Shown: positions 8,951 through 19,154, counted from the stretch's first letter. The stretch: 64,000 bases of DNA from Ancylobacter tetraedralis (GCF_014195655.1 NZ_JACICD010000004.1:310001-374000); one strand, 5' to 3'. A program made the numbers and translations. Notes: generated from the sequence alone by a model not told the origin.

Positions 8951-10195
8951 ATGAAGATAAAGACATTATTGGCGTCGGCTGTTCTACTCGCCGGCCTCGG
9001 TCAGACGGCGCTTGCCGCCGACGTCATCAAGATCGGCGTCGTGGGACCTTTCACCGGTCCTTCGGCCAAGATCGGCCAGGACATCCAGAACGGCACCAAG
9101 ATGGCGCTCGACGATGCGCGCGCCGCCGGTGAACTGCCGCTGACCATCGACGGCAAGAAAGCCGACATCCAGCTGGTCTGGATCGACGACGAATCCTCGC
9201 CCGAAAAGGCGGTGAAGGCCTATCGCAACGCCGTGTCGCGGGAAGGTATCCAGATGCTTCTGAACGGCTGGCACGGCTCGGTCGGCCTGGCGCTGATCGA
9301 TCTGGCGGCCTCCGACGGAATCATCAGCTACGGCAACCTCGCCGCGCCGGAAGACATTTCCGAGAAGATCAACGCCGGCAAATATACCAATTGGTTCAAG
9401 GGCTGGCCGGCACCCAAGACCATGTCGGGCCTCTATGTCGAGGCGGCCGAGGACCTGATCGCCAAGGGCAAGTGGACCCCGCCGACGCGCAAGGCCGCCG
9501 TCGTGGTGGAAGACAGCGACTGGGGCCGCACCTGGGGCGAGGCCATCGTCACCGGCTTGAAGGCGAAGGGCTGGGACGTAGTCGCGCAGGATGTCGCGCG
9601 CAACAACGAACTCGAATTCAACGCGCTCCTGACCCGCTACAAGGCCTCGGGCGTCAGCCTGACCGCCTTCACGCTGAACGCGCCGGCCTCGGCCGCCGCC
9701 TTCGTCAAGCAGTTCCACAGCGCCGGCCTCAAGGGCCTGCTGTTCGCCGATGGCCTCGGCTGGGCCTCGAACTGGCATGAACTGACCGGCGATGCCGCCA
9801 ATTTCGCGCTCTCCATGGACAGCCCGCGCGTCATCACCCCGGAAGAGAAGGAATGGACCGCGCGCTTCGAGAAGACCTTCGGCATGCCCCCGGTGCCGGC
9901 GGCCGGCGGCCACGCCTATGACTACACGCGCGCGCTCATCAAGGGCATGAGCGTGGCGGGCACGCTCGACGCGACGAAGCTGTCGGCTGCCCTGCTGGCC
10001 ACCGAGCACAAGGGCATCTGGCAGTACTACGCCTTTGCCAGGCAGCCCGGCGACGCCGCCATCTCGGCCTACGAGGTCAAGGCCGGGCCGTTCATGAAGG
10101 GCTTCTCCTTCCCGATGGTGCAATATTACGGCGACAAGGCCCCCGTGGTGTGGCCGTTCGAGTTCGCGGAAGCCGAATTCAAAGCTCCCAACTGA
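8951..10195 (+). CDS. ABC transporter substrate-binding protein, branched-chain amino acid/amide type
   Basis: The 414-residue periplasmic protein has a clear Sec signal peptide (MKIKTLLASAVLLAGLGQTALA-ADVIK). The mature part starts VIKIGVVGPFTGPSAKIGQDI, typical of the LivJ/AmiC/UrtA type I binding fold. An AGAGGG ribosome site precedes the ATG at 8951. It is followed by two ATPase and two permease genes forming a complete HAAT-type importer. Genes for amide opening and amine oxidation on both sides suggest that the ligand is the operon's amide or amino acid substrate rather than leucine. Confidence 0.9.
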   Translation: MKIKTLLASAVLLAGLGQTALAADVIKIGVVGPFTGPSAKIGQDIQNGTKMALDDARAAGELPLTIDGKKADIQLVWIDDESSPEKAVKAYRNAVSREGIQMLLNGWHGSVGLALIDLAASDGIISYGNLAAPEDISEKINAGKYTNWFKGWPAPKTMSGLYVEAAEDLIAKGKWTPPTRKAAVVVEDSDWGRTWGEAIVTGLKAKGWDVVAQDVARNNELEFNALLTRYKASGVSLTAFTLNAPASAAAFVKQFHSAGLKGLLFADGLGWASNWHELTGDAANFALSMDSPRVITPEEKEWTARFEKTFGMPPVPAAGGHAYDYTRALIKGMSVAGTLDATKLSAALLATEHKGIWQYYAFARQPGDAAISAYEVKAGPFMKGFSFPMVQYYGDKAPVVWPFEFAEAEFKAPN

Positions 10196-10206
10196 TTGAC
10201 GAAACA

Positions 10207-10237
10207 GGAATCCGTCTCCTCGCGCGAGGCGGATTCC
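10207..10237 (+). terminator. Intercistronic stem-loop after the binding-protein gene
   Basis: GGAATCCG (10207-10214) pairs perfectly with CGGATTCC (10230-10237), enclosing a second palindrome CCTCGCGCGAGG. There is no T-run. Such hairpins after binding-protein genes commonly protect the upstream mRNA and lower expression of the ATPase and permease genes. Confidence 0.65.
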
Positions 10238-10251
10238 CCGGAGTTAACGCC

Positions 10252-10965
10252 ATGACCGCGCTGCTGACCGTCGACCATGTGAACAAGAGCTTCCAGGGCG
10301 TGCGCACGCTCACCGACGTGACCTTCGATCTGGAACCGGGACGCATCCTCGGCCTCATCGGGCCGAACGGCGCCGGCAAGACCACGATGTTCAACGTCAT
10401 CAGCGGCATCTACAGCGCCGATAGCGGGCGGGTCCTGCTCGACGGGCGCGACATCACCAACCGCTCGCCGGCGCGGATCGCCGGCTATGGCGTCGGCCGC
10501 ACCTTCCAGGTGGCCCGTACGTTCAACGACATGACGGTCGCCGAGAATCTCCGTGTCGCGCTGGTGAATGCCGGCCTCTCGGGGCGCGAGGAGCGGCGGC
10601 GGATCACCGACATGCTGGACCGGGTGGGCCTGGCGGGAGTGCGCGACCTTGTGGTCTCGGCCCTGCCGGATGGCCAGAAGAAGCTGCTCGAGGCCGCCCG
10701 GGCGATGATGACCTCACCCCGGCTGCTGATCCTCGACGAGCCGTTCGGCGGGGTCAGTGCCGAGGTGATCGACCTGCTCATCCACATCATCCGCGACCTT
10801 GTCCGCGAGGGAGTCGGCTGTCTCGTCATCAGCCACGACATCGTGTCGCTGCCGCGTCTCTGCGAGGAGGTGCTCGTGCTGGTCGAAGGCAAGGTGATGA
10901 CGCGCGGGGCCATTTCCGAGATCCGGAACGATGCGCGCATCGTCGATGCCTATCTGGGAGCCTGA
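10252..10965 (+). CDS. livG: Branched-chain amino acid-type ABC transporter ATP-binding protein (LivG-like)
   Basis: The 237-residue ATPase has Walker A GPNGAGKTT, Walker B LLILDEP and the H-loop segment VISHD. Its signature region reads LPDGQKK, which departs from the usual LSxGQ but keeps the GQ. It starts at the ATG at 10252, where CCGGAG precedes; longer in-frame starts would overlap the binding-protein gene. It pairs with the LivF-like ATPase three bases downstream to drive the importer. The length is typical of LivG. Confidence 0.9.
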   Translation: MTALLTVDHVNKSFQGVRTLTDVTFDLEPGRILGLIGPNGAGKTTMFNVISGIYSADSGRVLLDGRDITNRSPARIAGYGVGRTFQVARTFNDMTVAENLRVALVNAGLSGREERRRITDMLDRVGLAGVRDLVVSALPDGQKKLLEAARAMMTSPRLLILDEPFGGVSAEVIDLLIHIIRDLVREGVGCLVISHDIVSLPRLCEEVLVLVEGKVMTRGAISEIRNDARIVDAYLGA

Positions 10966-10968
10966 ACG

Positions 10969-11679
10969 ATGCTCTTGAAGGTTCGTGAATTAAAAGTCGG
11001 CTATGCAAGCGGGGCGGATGTGCTGAGGGGGGTCGACCTCAGCGTGGGGGCCTCCTCGGTCACCGGACTGATCGGCGCCAATGGCGCAGGCAAGTCGACG
11101 CTGCTGAAGACCATATGCGGCTTCCTCCGCCGGCGGAGCGGCGCCATCGCCTTCGACGCCGCGGATATCGGCAAGCTCCAGCCCTCGCAACTCGCCACCC
11201 ACGGTATCGCCTATCTCATGGAGGGGCACTCGGTCTTCCCTGGCCTCACCGTCGAGGAGAACCTCGTCCTCGGCACATGGGCCTTCCGCAAGGAGCGCGC
11301 CCGCGCGAAACAGGCCGTGGAGCGGGCCTTCGAGCTGTCTTCCGTGTTGCGCGCCAAGCGCAAGGTGAAGGCCGGTCTGCTGTCCGGCGGGCAGCAGCGC
11401 ATTCTCGAAATGGAGCGGCTGACGCTGAACGATCCGCGCCTGGTCATCCTCGACGAGCCCTCGCTCGGGCTGTCGCCCAAGCTGGTGCACGAGGTGTTCG
11501 ACCGCATCGCGCAGATGAAGGCCGATGGTGCGGGAGTGCTGGTGGTCGACCAGAGCGCGCGGCACGTCTGCGCCGCCTCCGATCACCTCTACGTGCTGCG
11601 CCTGGGCGAAATCTGCATCGAGGGTCCGGCCGCGTCCTTCTCCGACCGCATCGACGAACTCGTCCGCAACTTCATCTGA
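10969..11679 (+). CDS. livF: Branched-chain amino acid-type ABC transporter ATP-binding protein (LivF-like)
   Basis: The 236-residue ATPase has Walker A GANGAGKST, signature LSGGQQR and Walker B RLVILDEPSLGLSP. The SLGLSP tail of Walker B is characteristic of LivF. It follows livG by three bases and precedes the two permease genes. Confidence 0.9.
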   Translation: MLLKVRELKVGYASGADVLRGVDLSVGASSVTGLIGANGAGKSTLLKTICGFLRRRSGAIAFDAADIGKLQPSQLATHGIAYLMEGHSVFPGLTVEENLVLGTWAFRKERARAKQAVERAFELSSVLRAKRKVKAGLLSGGQQRILEMERLTLNDPRLVILDEPSLGLSPKLVHEVFDRIAQMKADGAGVLVVDQSARHVCAASDHLYVLRLGEICIEGPAASFSDRIDELVRNFI

Positions 11680-11690
11680 GGCGAAGCATC

Positions 11691-12581
11691 ATGTTTACCG
11701 CCGACGTACTCATTCAGCTGACGATAGACGGGGTGTCGCGCGGCGCCATGTATGGCCTCATGGGGGCTGGTCTCGCGCTCATATTCGGCATTCTGGGCAT
11801 CATCAACATGGCCCATGGCGAGCTTTTCATGCTCGGGGCCTATGCCATGTACTTCGCGACAATGGTGCTCGGCGTGCCCGCGCCGATCGCGCTGCTGATC
11901 TCGACGGCGCTGATGTTCTGCGTCGGCGTCGCCATGGAGCGCGGCCTGATCGCGCCGCTGCGGGCACGGCTCGGTAGCCGCTGGCTGGTCGATGGCTATG
12001 TGCTGACCATCGGCATCATGGTGGTGCTGCAGAACCTCGCGCTCATCCTCTTCGGCCCGCGCGAATTCGGCATCGCCGCCTTCTGGCCCGGCCGGCAGGA
12101 ATTCGGCGACGTGGTGATTTCCAACGAGCGGGTGCTGATCCTCGCCGGCGCTCTGTTCACCACCGGCGCGCTCGCCCTCTTTCTGAAGAAGACCAATCTG
12201 GGGCGCGCCATCCGCGCCACCGCCGAGCATCCGGCGGCGGCACAGGTGCTGGGGATCAACATCGAGCGCATCTACGCCATCACCTTCGGCATTGGCGCCG
12301 CGCTGGCGGGCGCGATCGGCTCGCTGCTGCTCTCCACCTATCCCGCCTATCCCACGGTTGGCGGCGAGGTGCTGCTCAAGGCCTTCGTGGTGGTGATCAT
12401 CGGCGGGCTCGGCAGTGTCTGGGGCGCCATGCTCGCGGGGCCGCTGCTCGGCCTCATCGAAGCCTATGCCACGGCGTTCGCGCCCGGCGGCTGGCAGAAC
12501 ACCATCACGTCGCTGCTCGTTCTCGCGGTCCTGGTACTTCGCCCGCAGGGCCTCTTCAGCCGCCAGGTGACCCGGCCATGA
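11691..12581 (+). CDS. livH: Branched-chain amino acid-type ABC transporter permease (LivH-like)
   Basis: The 296-residue polytopic membrane protein begins MFTADVLIQLTIDGVSRGAMYGLMG and includes the LivH segment GLALIFGILGIINMAHGE. About eight hydrophobic segments are visible, and the EAA-like cytoplasmic loop lies near RAIRATAEHPAAAQVLGI. The ATG at 11691 follows the livF stop by 11 bp. It overlaps livM by ATGA. Confidence 0.9.
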   Translation: MFTADVLIQLTIDGVSRGAMYGLMGAGLALIFGILGIINMAHGELFMLGAYAMYFATMVLGVPAPIALLISTALMFCVGVAMERGLIAPLRARLGSRWLVDGYVLTIGIMVVLQNLALILFGPREFGIAAFWPGRQEFGDVVISNERVLILAGALFTTGALALFLKKTNLGRAIRATAEHPAAAQVLGINIERIYAITFGIGAALAGAIGSLLLSTYPAYPTVGGEVLLKAFVVVIIGGLGSVWGAMLAGPLLGLIEAYATAFAPGGWQNTITSLLVLAVLVLRPQGLFSRQVTRP

Positions 12582-13597
12582 CATCCCTGTTCCAGAAATT
12601 CCGCTTTCCCGACCGCAGGGCACTGGTGATCTGCGCGCTGCTCGCGGGTCTCGCGGCGATCCCGTCCCTGGTGGGCGGGCGTTACATCCCCGCCGTGTTC
12701 ACCTCGATCCTGCTGTTCTTCATTCTCGGCGCGCTGTTCGACTTCATGCTCGGCTATCTGCGCATCGTGAATTTCGGCATTGCCGGCTTCCTTTGCGCGG
12801 GCGCCTATGGCTCGGCGCTGAGCGTGCAGTATTTCCACATCACGCCGTGGACGGGGCTGCTGGTCGGCGGCCTGGCCTCGGCGGTGATCGGGCTGATCAC
12901 CGGCGTGCTGACGCTGCGGCTGCGCGGCATCTATATCGGCCTGACCACGCTGTTCGTGATGGAGACCCTGCGGTTCGCCATCTCCAATGCGCGCGAAGTG
13001 ACGCGAGGGGCCTCGGGGCTGACGGTGGGCGGGTTCACGCCGCTATTCGGCATCCCGTTTCCGCGCAGCGAGCCCATCACCTATTACTATCTGATCCTGG
13101 CGCTGGTCATCGTCACCTATGCCGCGCTGTACGCCATCGTGCGCTCGCGCATCGGGCTGGTGTTCAAGGCCATCCGCGACGATGAGCTGGGCACCAGCGT
13201 GCTGGGCATCCATGTCGTGCGCTACAAGCTGTTCAACTTCGTCGTTGCCAGCTTCTTCGTCGGCGTGTTCGGCGCCTTCTACGCGCATTACATCGGCATA
13301 TTGGTGCCGACCGCCGAAGAATTCGGCATCCAGCGCACCGTCGAGATCCTGACCATCGCCTATGTCGGCGGACGGGGCACGCTGTGGGGCTCGCTGCTGG
13401 GCGCGCTGTTCCTGGTCGGCATGCAGGAAGTGCTGCGCGACCTGCAGGAATGGCGCCTGGTGATCTACGGGCTGTCGCTCATTCTCATCATCACGGTCTT
13501 TCCAAGCGGCTTTGCCGGTGCGCTGCGCCAGCTCGGCGATCGCTTCTCATCCCGCGCCGGCAAAGGCGCACACATCTCGACAAAAGGGGACGCCTGA
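12578..13597 (+). CDS. livM: Branched-chain amino acid-type ABC transporter permease (LivM-like)
   Basis: The 339-residue membrane protein has the LivM pattern: hydrophobic segments separated by [13 protein letters not shown] and the coupling-loop segment [17 protein letters not shown]. It completes the importer. The start overlaps the livH stop and the stop overlaps the aminotransferase start by one base, so transport and catabolism genes are translationally linked. Confidence 0.9.
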   Translation: MTSLFQKFRFPDRRALVICALLAGLAAIPSLVGGRYIPAVFTSILLFFILGALFDFMLGYLRIVNFGIAGFLCAGAYGSALSVQYFHITPWTGLLVGGLASAVIGLITGVLTLRLRGIYIGLTTLFVMETLRFAISNAREVTRGASGLTVGGFTPLFGIPFPRSEPITYYYLILALVIVTYAALYAIVRSRIGLVFKAIRDDELGTSVLGIHVVRYKLFNFVVASFFVGVFGAFYAHYIGILVPTAEEFGIQRTVEILTIAYVGGRGTLWGSLLGALFLVGMQEVLRDLQEWRLVIYGLSLILIITVFPSGFAGALRQLGDRFSSRAGKGAHISTKGDA

Positions 13598-14973
13598 TGC
13601 TCGACACGCCAAATTCCGTTGAGGCACGGGATACCAGGTACCACCTGCATTCCTATTCCAACCCCCGGCGTCTGGCCGAGACCGGGCCGCTGGTGATCGA
13701 GCGCGGCGAGGGTATCTATGTCTTCGACACCGCCGGCCGGCGCTATCTGGAGGGCGTCTCCGCCCTCTGGTACGCTTCGCTCGGCTTCAGTGAGGCCCGG
13801 CTGGTGGAGGCGGCCCATCGCCAGATGCAGAAGCTGCCCTGCTATCACTCGTTCGGCCACAAGGTGACGGAGAACGCGGTCGATCTCGCGGAAATGCTGA
13901 TCGCCATGGCGCCGGTGCCGATGTCCAAGGTGTATTTCTGCGGCTCCGGTTCCGAAGGCAACGACACGGCGCTGAAGGCCTTGCGCTATTTCAACAATGC
14001 GCTCGGCCGGCCGGCCAAGAAGAAGGTGATCGCCCGCATCCGCGGCTATCACGGCACCACGCTCGCCACCGCCAGCCTGACCGGCATTCCCCGCAACCAC
14101 ACCAGCTTCGACCTGCCGATGGAGGGCATCCTGCACACGGATTGCCCGCTCTATTACCGCTACGGACAGCCCGGCGAGAGCGAGGGCACCTTCGTCGACC
14201 GCATCGTCGGCAATCTCGAAGAGATGATCCTGCGGGAGGGGCCGGAGACCATCGCCGCCTTCTGGGCGGAGCCGATCCTCGGCTCGGGCGGGGTGATCGT
14301 GCCGCCGGCGGGCTATTACGAGAAGGTGCAGGCGGTGCTGCGCAAATACGACATTCTTTTTGTCGTCGACGAGGTCATCTGCGGCTTTGGCCGGCTCGGG
14401 CAGATGTTCGGCTCGCAGGCGTTCGACCTGAATCCCGACATGATCGTCATCGCCAAGGCGCTGTCGTCCGGCTACCAGCCGATCGCCGCCCTGCTGGTGA
14501 ACGAGAAGGTATTCGCCGGCCTGTCGGCGGAAGCCGAGAAGATCGGCGTGTTCGGCCACGGCTTCACCTATTCGGCCCACCCGGTGCCGACCGCCGTCGC
14601 CATCGAGACGCTGAAAATCTACGAGGAGCGCGACATTGTCGGCCATGTGCGCAACGTCGCGCCACGCTTCCAGGAGGGCCTGCGCCGCTTCGCCGACAAC
14701 CCGTTCGTTGGCGACGTGCGCGGCATGGGGCTGATCGCCGGGCTGGAACTGGTGAAGGACAAGTCGACGCGGGAGAACTTCCCTCCCGAGGCGCGGGCGG
14801 CTCTGGAGCTGGAAATGATGTGCCTCGATGAGGGGCTGGTGGTGCGCGCCATCGGCGACACGGTGGCGATCTCGCCGCCGCTCATCATCACCGAGGCGCA
14901 GATCGACGAACTGCTCGGCTGTCTCCAGCGCGGCCTGGCCCGCTTCACCACGGCGATGAGGGCCCGGGCATGA
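13597..14973 (+). CDS. Class III omega-aminotransferase
   Basis: The 458-residue PLP-dependent enzyme is of the omega-amino acid:pyruvate or putrescine aminotransferase type. The PLP lysine is Lys287 in [15 protein letters not shown], with the upstream metal-like Asp motif [12 protein letters not shown] and the [10 protein letters not shown] segment. Enzymes of this group move a terminal amino group from an omega-amino acid or diamine to pyruvate, giving a semialdehyde. An AAAAGGGGA ribosome site precedes the ATG at 13597. It overlaps the downstream dehydrogenase by ATGA, so the pair most likely acts in sequence. Confidence 0.9.
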   Translation: MLDTPNSVEARDTRYHLHSYSNPRRLAETGPLVIERGEGIYVFDTAGRRYLEGVSALWYASLGFSEARLVEAAHRQMQKLPCYHSFGHKVTENAVDLAEMLIAMAPVPMSKVYFCGSGSEGNDTALKALRYFNNALGRPAKKKVIARIRGYHGTTLATASLTGIPRNHTSFDLPMEGILHTDCPLYYRYGQPGESEGTFVDRIVGNLEEMILREGPETIAAFWAEPILGSGGVIVPPAGYYEKVQAVLRKYDILFVVDEVICGFGRLGQMFGSQAFDLNPDMIVIAKALSSGYQPIAALLVNEKVFAGLSAEAEKIGVFGHGFTYSAHPVPTAVAIETLKIYEERDIVGHVRNVAPRFQEGLRRFADNPFVGDVRGMGLIAGLELVKDKSTRENFPPEARAALELEMMCLDEGLVVRAIGDTVAISPPLIITEAQIDELLGCLQRGLARFTTAMRARA

Positions 14974-16406
14974 GCACCGCGATCTTTCCCAATCTTGTGG
15001 CCGGCGAATGGGTGTCCGGGCACGGCGCGCTCATCAACATCAACCCGTCCGATACGGATGAGGTGGTCGGCGAATATGCCTGCGCCACGAGCGCACAGGT
15101 CCGGGAGGCGGCTTCCGCCGCCCGTTCCGCCGGCGCCGCATGGGCGGTGGCCGCTCCGGGGGTGCGTTCCGACCTGCTTCGCCGCATCGCCGACGAGATC
15201 GAGCGCCGGTGCGGAGAACTCGCGCTGCTGCTGTCGCGCGAGGAGGGCAAGGCGTTGCGCGACGCCACCGCCGAGGTGACGCGGGCGGCGGAAATCTTCC
15301 GCTACTATTCCGGCGAAGTGTTCCGCATGGCGGGCGAGCGCTCGCCCTCGCTGCGCTCCGGCGTGACGATCGAGGTTCTGTACGAGCCCATCGGCGTGGT
15401 GGGGTTGATCACGCCGTGGAATTTTCCCGTCGTCATCCCGGCGTGGAAGATCGCGCCCGCGCTGGCCTATGGCAATGCCGTGCTGTTCAAGCCGAGCGAA
15501 CTGGTGCCGGCCTCGGCCTGGGCGCTGGCCGATATCATCGACAGGGCCGGCTGTCCGAAGGGGCTGTTCAGCCTGCTGATGGGCGATGGAACGGTCGGCC
15601 GCGAGATCGTGGACGTGGTCGACGCGGTCAGTTTCACCGGCTCGGTGGCGACCGGCACCGCCGTCGCGCAGCGTGCCGCCGCCCGCATGATCCCGGCGCA
15701 GTGCGAGCTTGGCGGCAAGAATCCGCTGGTGATCGCCGCCGATGCCGACCTCGATGTCGCGGTGGATTGCGCCATACAGGGCTCCTTCATGCAGGCCGGG
15801 CAGCGCTGCACCGCCTCCTCCCGCCTCATTGTCGATGTCGAGCGGGTCGCCGACTTCACGCAGGCGCTGGTGGCGCGGATGGAAAAGCTCGTCATCGGCG
15901 CGGCCATCAGCCCGGGCACCGATATCGGCCCGGTGATCGACGAGCGGCAGCTGGCCAAGGACCTCTCCTATATCGAACTGGCCGAGACGGAGGGCGCGCG
16001 GCTCCTGACGGGGGGCGGGCGGCTGAACCGCGCGACACCGGGGCATTTCCTCTCCCCCGCGCTGTTCGGCGACACCAGCAACCAGATGCGGGTCAATCGC
16101 GAGGAAATATTCGGCCCGGTGGCCTGCATCATTCCGGTGCGAGGCTATGATGAGGCGCTGGCGGTCGCGAACGATACCGATTTCGGCCTGTCGGCGAGCA
16201 TTGTCACGAGTTCCCTCAAACATGCCCAGCATTTCAAGGCGAATGTGCGCAGCGGTCTGGCGATGGTGAACCTGCCCACCGCCGGCGTGGAATTCCATGT
16301 GCCGCTGTCCGGGCTCAAGTCGTCGAGCTACGGCCCGCCGGAAATGGGGCACCATGCCATGCGGTTCTACACCAAGGCCCGCACCGCCTACACGTTCGCC
16401 GCCTGA
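14970..16406 (+). CDS. NAD(P)-dependent aldehyde dehydrogenase (semialdehyde type)
   Basis: The 478-residue enzyme has the usual landmarks: GLITPWNFP, the cofactor segment [10 protein letters not shown], general base Glu246 in CELGGKNP, and catalytic Cys280 in GQRCTASSR. Length and motifs fit succinate-, glutarate- or adipate-semialdehyde and 2-oxoglutarate semialdehyde dehydrogenases. The position directly after the omega-aminotransferase suggests that it oxidises that enzyme's aldehyde product to a dicarboxylate. Confidence 0.9.
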   Translation: MSTAIFPNLVAGEWVSGHGALININPSDTDEVVGEYACATSAQVREAASAARSAGAAWAVAAPGVRSDLLRRIADEIERRCGELALLLSREEGKALRDATAEVTRAAEIFRYYSGEVFRMAGERSPSLRSGVTIEVLYEPIGVVGLITPWNFPVVIPAWKIAPALAYGNAVLFKPSELVPASAWALADIIDRAGCPKGLFSLLMGDGTVGREIVDVVDAVSFTGSVATGTAVAQRAAARMIPAQCELGGKNPLVIAADADLDVAVDCAIQGSFMQAGQRCTASSRLIVDVERVADFTQALVARMEKLVIGAAISPGTDIGPVIDERQLAKDLSYIELAETEGARLLTGGGRLNRATPGHFLSPALFGDTSNQMRVNREEIFGPVACIIPVRGYDEALAVANDTDFGLSASIVTSSLKHAQHFKANVRSGLAMVNLPTAGVEFHVPLSGLKSSSYGPPEMGHHAMRFYTKARTAYTFAA

Positions 16407-16424
16407 CGCGAGAAGCAAGCCGAC

Positions 16425-18215
16425 ATGGAAAATCCCTTCACCACCCGCCCCGAGATCAAGGGCACTTTCGGCGTCGTCACCAGCACGCACTGGATCGCCT
16501 CGGCGGTCGGCATGTCGATCCTCGAGCGCGGCGGCAATGCGTTCGACGCGGCGGTGGCCACCGGCTTCGTGCTGCAGATCGTCGAGCCGCACCTGAACGG
16601 GCCGGGCGGCGAGGTGCCGATCCTGTTCTGGAAGCAGGGCGAGGACGAGCCGCAGGTTCTGTGCGGGCAGGGCGTGGCGCCGGCCGCCGCCACGATCGAG
16701 CATTTCGAGGGGCTCGGCCTGCGTCTCGTCCCGGGCACCGGCCTGCTGCCGGCCGTGGTGCCGGGCTCGTTCGACGCCTGGATGCTGTTGCTGCGCGACC
16801 ACGGCACGCTGGATCTGGAGACCGTTCTGGAGCCGGCGATCTTCTACGCCCGGGAGGGCTTTCCGCTGGTGCGCCGCGCGGTGCAGGCGATCCATGCCGT
16901 GGAAGAGTTCTTCCGCACGGAATGGCCGACCTCGGCGCAGGTGTGGCTGCCGGGCGGGCGCCGGCCCACCCCGGATGCACTCTTCCGCACGCCGGCCATC
17001 GGCGACACCTATCGGCGTATCTGCGATGAGGCAAAGGCCGCCGGCGGCGACCGTGTCGCCCAGATCGAGGCGGCGCGGAACGCGTTCTATCGCGGGTTCG
17101 TGGCGGAGGCGATCGACGGCTTCTATCGCGAGAACGCGCTCATGGACACGAGCGGGCGCAAGCATAGCGGGCTGCTGACGGGTGACGACATGGCGGGCTG
17201 GCAGGCCAGCTATGAGCGCCCCGTCTCCTATGACTATGCCGGCGCGCGCGTCTACAAGACCGGCCCGTGGGGGCAGGGGCCGGTTTTCCTGCAGATGCTG
17301 GCCTTGCTCAAGGGCTACGACATCGCCGCGATGGACCCGCTGGGCGACGATTACGTGCACCTCATCACCGAGTGCACCAAGCTCGCCATGGCCGACCGCG
17401 ACGTCTTCTACGGGGATCCCAACTTCGTCGAGGTGCCGCTCGATGTGCTGCTGTCGGACGAGTACAACGCCGAGCGCCGCCGGCTGATCGGCCGGGAGGC
17501 TTCCCTCGACATTCGCCCCGGCGCGCTTCCCGGTGCCGAGGCCGGCCTTGCGGCGCTGCTGGAGCGGGCCGGCTGCGAGACGCCGGTCGGCCCCGGCATG
17601 GGCGAGCCGACCTTTGTCGACCTTCCCGAGGTGGAGGGCGACACGGTGCATTTCGACATTATCGACCGCTGGGGCAATGTCGTCTCCGCGACACCGAGCG
17701 GGGGCTGGCTGCAAAGCTCGCCCGTGGTGCCGGAGCTTGGCTTTCCGCTCTCCACCCGGGCGCAGATGTTCTGGCTCGACCGCCGGCTGACCTCCGCGCT
17801 GGCGCCGGGCAAGCGCCCGCGCACGACCCTGTCGCCGACCATGGTGGGGCGTGACGGAAAGCCGTGGCTCGCGCTCGGCACGCCGGGCGGCGACCAGCAG
17901 GACCAGTGGTCCTCGACCGTACTGCTGCGGCATCTGCACCACCGCTTCAACCTGCAGGCGGCGATCGACGCGCCGCTGTTCAACACCCGGCACGGGCCGG
18001 CCTCGTTCTATCCGCGCGCGCGCGCGCCGGGCGAACTGCTGATCGAGAGCCGCTTTCCGCCGCAGACGCTGGAGCGGCTGGCGGCGCGCGGACACCGGCT
18101 CAAGATCGAAGGGCCATGGGCACTCGGCCGGGTCTGCGCCGCCGCGATTTCCGGGGGCATGCTGCACGCGGGAGCCACGCCGCGCTTCATGCAGGGCTAT
18201 GCGATCGGGCGATGA
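16425..18215 (+). CDS. Gamma-glutamyltransferase family Ntn hydrolase
   Basis: The 596-residue protein has the GGT family core: ERGGNAFDAAVATGFVLQIVEPH near the start, GPGGEVP, and the small-subunit region GDTVHFDIIDRWGNVVSATPS, in which Thr407 aligns with the autocatalytic nucleophile Thr. Family members cleave themselves at this residue and hydrolyse or transfer gamma-glutamyl or related acyl groups. No Sec signal peptide is visible, so it is probably cytoplasmic, unlike the periplasmic E. coli enzyme. The context suggests hydrolysis of a gamma-glutamyl-like amide feeding the aminotransferase. Confidence 0.85.
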   Translation: MENPFTTRPEIKGTFGVVTSTHWIASAVGMSILERGGNAFDAAVATGFVLQIVEPHLNGPGGEVPILFWKQGEDEPQVLCGQGVAPAAATIEHFEGLGLRLVPGTGLLPAVVPGSFDAWMLLLRDHGTLDLETVLEPAIFYAREGFPLVRRAVQAIHAVEEFFRTEWPTSAQVWLPGGRRPTPDALFRTPAIGDTYRRICDEAKAAGGDRVAQIEAARNAFYRGFVAEAIDGFYRENALMDTSGRKHSGLLTGDDMAGWQASYERPVSYDYAGARVYKTGPWGQGPVFLQMLALLKGYDIAAMDPLGDDYVHLITECTKLAMADRDVFYGDPNFVEVPLDVLLSDEYNAERRRLIGREASLDIRPGALPGAEAGLAALLERAGCETPVGPGMGEPTFVDLPEVEGDTVHFDIIDRWGNVVSATPSGGWLQSSPVVPELGFPLSTRAQMFWLDRRLTSALAPGKRPRTTLSPTMVGRDGKPWLALGTPGGDQQDQWSSTVLLRHLHHRFNLQAAIDAPLFNTRHGPASFYPRARAPGELLIESRFPPQTLERLAARGHRLKIEGPWALGRVCAAAISGGMLHAGATPRFMQGYAIGR

Positions 18216-18721
18216 TGATGATCACAGCCGACGATTATCGCCAGCTCGGTCTGGCGCATCTGGCGGCCCGCGCGCCGCTGGACATGTTCCGCGCCGTCGA
18301 GGCGGTTGCCCGCGCGCGCATCGGCTTCGGGCTGTTGACCATGCTGCTGCTGTCGCCGGATGGCGAGGAGGTGCAGAGGCTCCACACCACCGATCCCGCG
18401 CATTATCCCGTATCCGGCCGGGAAAGGCTGGGCCCCACCGCCTGGGGTCGCCATGTGCTGGGCGAGCGGCGTCCGTATCTCGGTCCGGATCCGGCGGCCG
18501 TGCGCTGGGCCTTCCCCGCGGATTTCGAGTTGATCGAGAGCCTGGGGCTGGGCGCGACCCTGAACGTGCCCATCGTGTCGCTGGGGTGCACGCTCGGCTC
18601 GCTGAACATCCTCCACGCGGCCGGCGCCTATGACACCCGTCATCTCGACGCTGCGGTCAGCCTCGGGCCCTATCTGTCTGCCGCCTATCGCGACAGCCTC
18701 GCGGAAATGTCGGCTCCTTGA
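18212..18721 (+). CDS. GAF domain protein
   Basis: The 169-residue protein is a single GAF-like domain (FGLLTMLLLSPDGEEVQRLHTT; GLGATLNVPIVSLGCTLGSLNILH). Its start overlaps the GGT stop by ATGA; three consecutive in-frame ATGs lie at 18212, 18215 and 18218. Stand-alone GAF proteins bind small molecules, and this one is the last gene of the operon, so a sensory or allosteric role is possible. No output domain is present. Confidence 0.75.
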   Translation: MMMITADDYRQLGLAHLAARAPLDMFRAVEAVARARIGFGLLTMLLLSPDGEEVQRLHTTDPAHYPVSGRERLGPTAWGRHVLGERRPYLGPDPAAVRWAFPADFELIESLGLGATLNVPIVSLGCTLGSLNILHAAGAYDTRHLDAAVSLGPYLSAAYRDSLAEMSAP

Positions 18722-18738
18722 GCGCCGAGCGATGGCCC

Positions 18739-18768
18739 GGCGCGGTGGACGCGCGTGTCCACCGCGCC
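18739..18768. terminator. Bidirectional stem-loop terminator between convergent genes
   Basis: GGCGCGGTGGAC pairs perfectly with GTCCACCGCGCC around the 6-base loop GCGCGT. It is the only structure in the 70-bp gap between the converging catabolic and mrp operons. It lacks a T-run. Confidence 0.7.
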
Positions 18769-18791
18769 GATGATCCGAGCGGGCAGGGCGC

Positions 18792-19154
18792 CTACGGTTC
18801 GGTCGGCTCCGGGTCATGTTCCGGGGCGGCCCTGTTGCCCTCCACGCGGTCGCGATAGAGCGAGGCCCGGGCCAGCAGCATCATCGTCACCGGCGTGGTG
18901 ATCGTGATGAACAGCGCGATGAGTGCTTCGTGGATCAGCAGCCGGTCCCTCAGCACGCCGAAGCACAGCATGGAGCCGATCAGGATGCAGCCGGTTCCCA
19001 GCGTGGCGCCGAGCGAGGGCGCGTGCAGCCGCGAGTAGAAATCGGGCAGCCGTACCAGCCCGACCGAGCCGATCAGCGTGATCGCCGCCCCGGCGACCAC
19101 CAGCAGCGACACGAGGACGGCCGCCCAGAGCGGCAGGTCGGGTGCCTCGTTCAT
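18792..19154 (-). CDS. mrpG: Mrp Na+/H+ antiporter subunit G
   Basis: The 120-residue protein has three hydrophobic segments and the MnhG/PhaG hallmark VGLVRLPDFYSRLHAPS. It is the last gene of the mrp operon and overlaps mrpF by ATGA. MrpG is a small essential membrane subunit of the multisubunit Na+(K+)/H+ antiporter. Confidence 0.93.
   Translation of the reverse strand: MNEAPDLPLWAAVLVSLLVVAGAAITLIGSVGLVRLPDFYSRLHAPSLGATLGTGCILIGSMLCFGVLRDRLLIHEALIALFITITTPVTMMLLARASLYRDRVEGNRAAPEHDPEPTEP

Noticed and set aside
10207..10237. Stem-loop considered as a riboswitch
   Set aside because: It is a short simple hairpin between cistrons without any recognisable aptamer.
14619..18167. A 1182-codon open frame on the minus strand across the aminotransferase, dehydrogenase and GGT genes
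   Set aside because: It is antisense to three clearly recognisable enzymes and has a low-complexity Arg/Gly/His-rich composition typical of shadow frames in GC-rich DNA.
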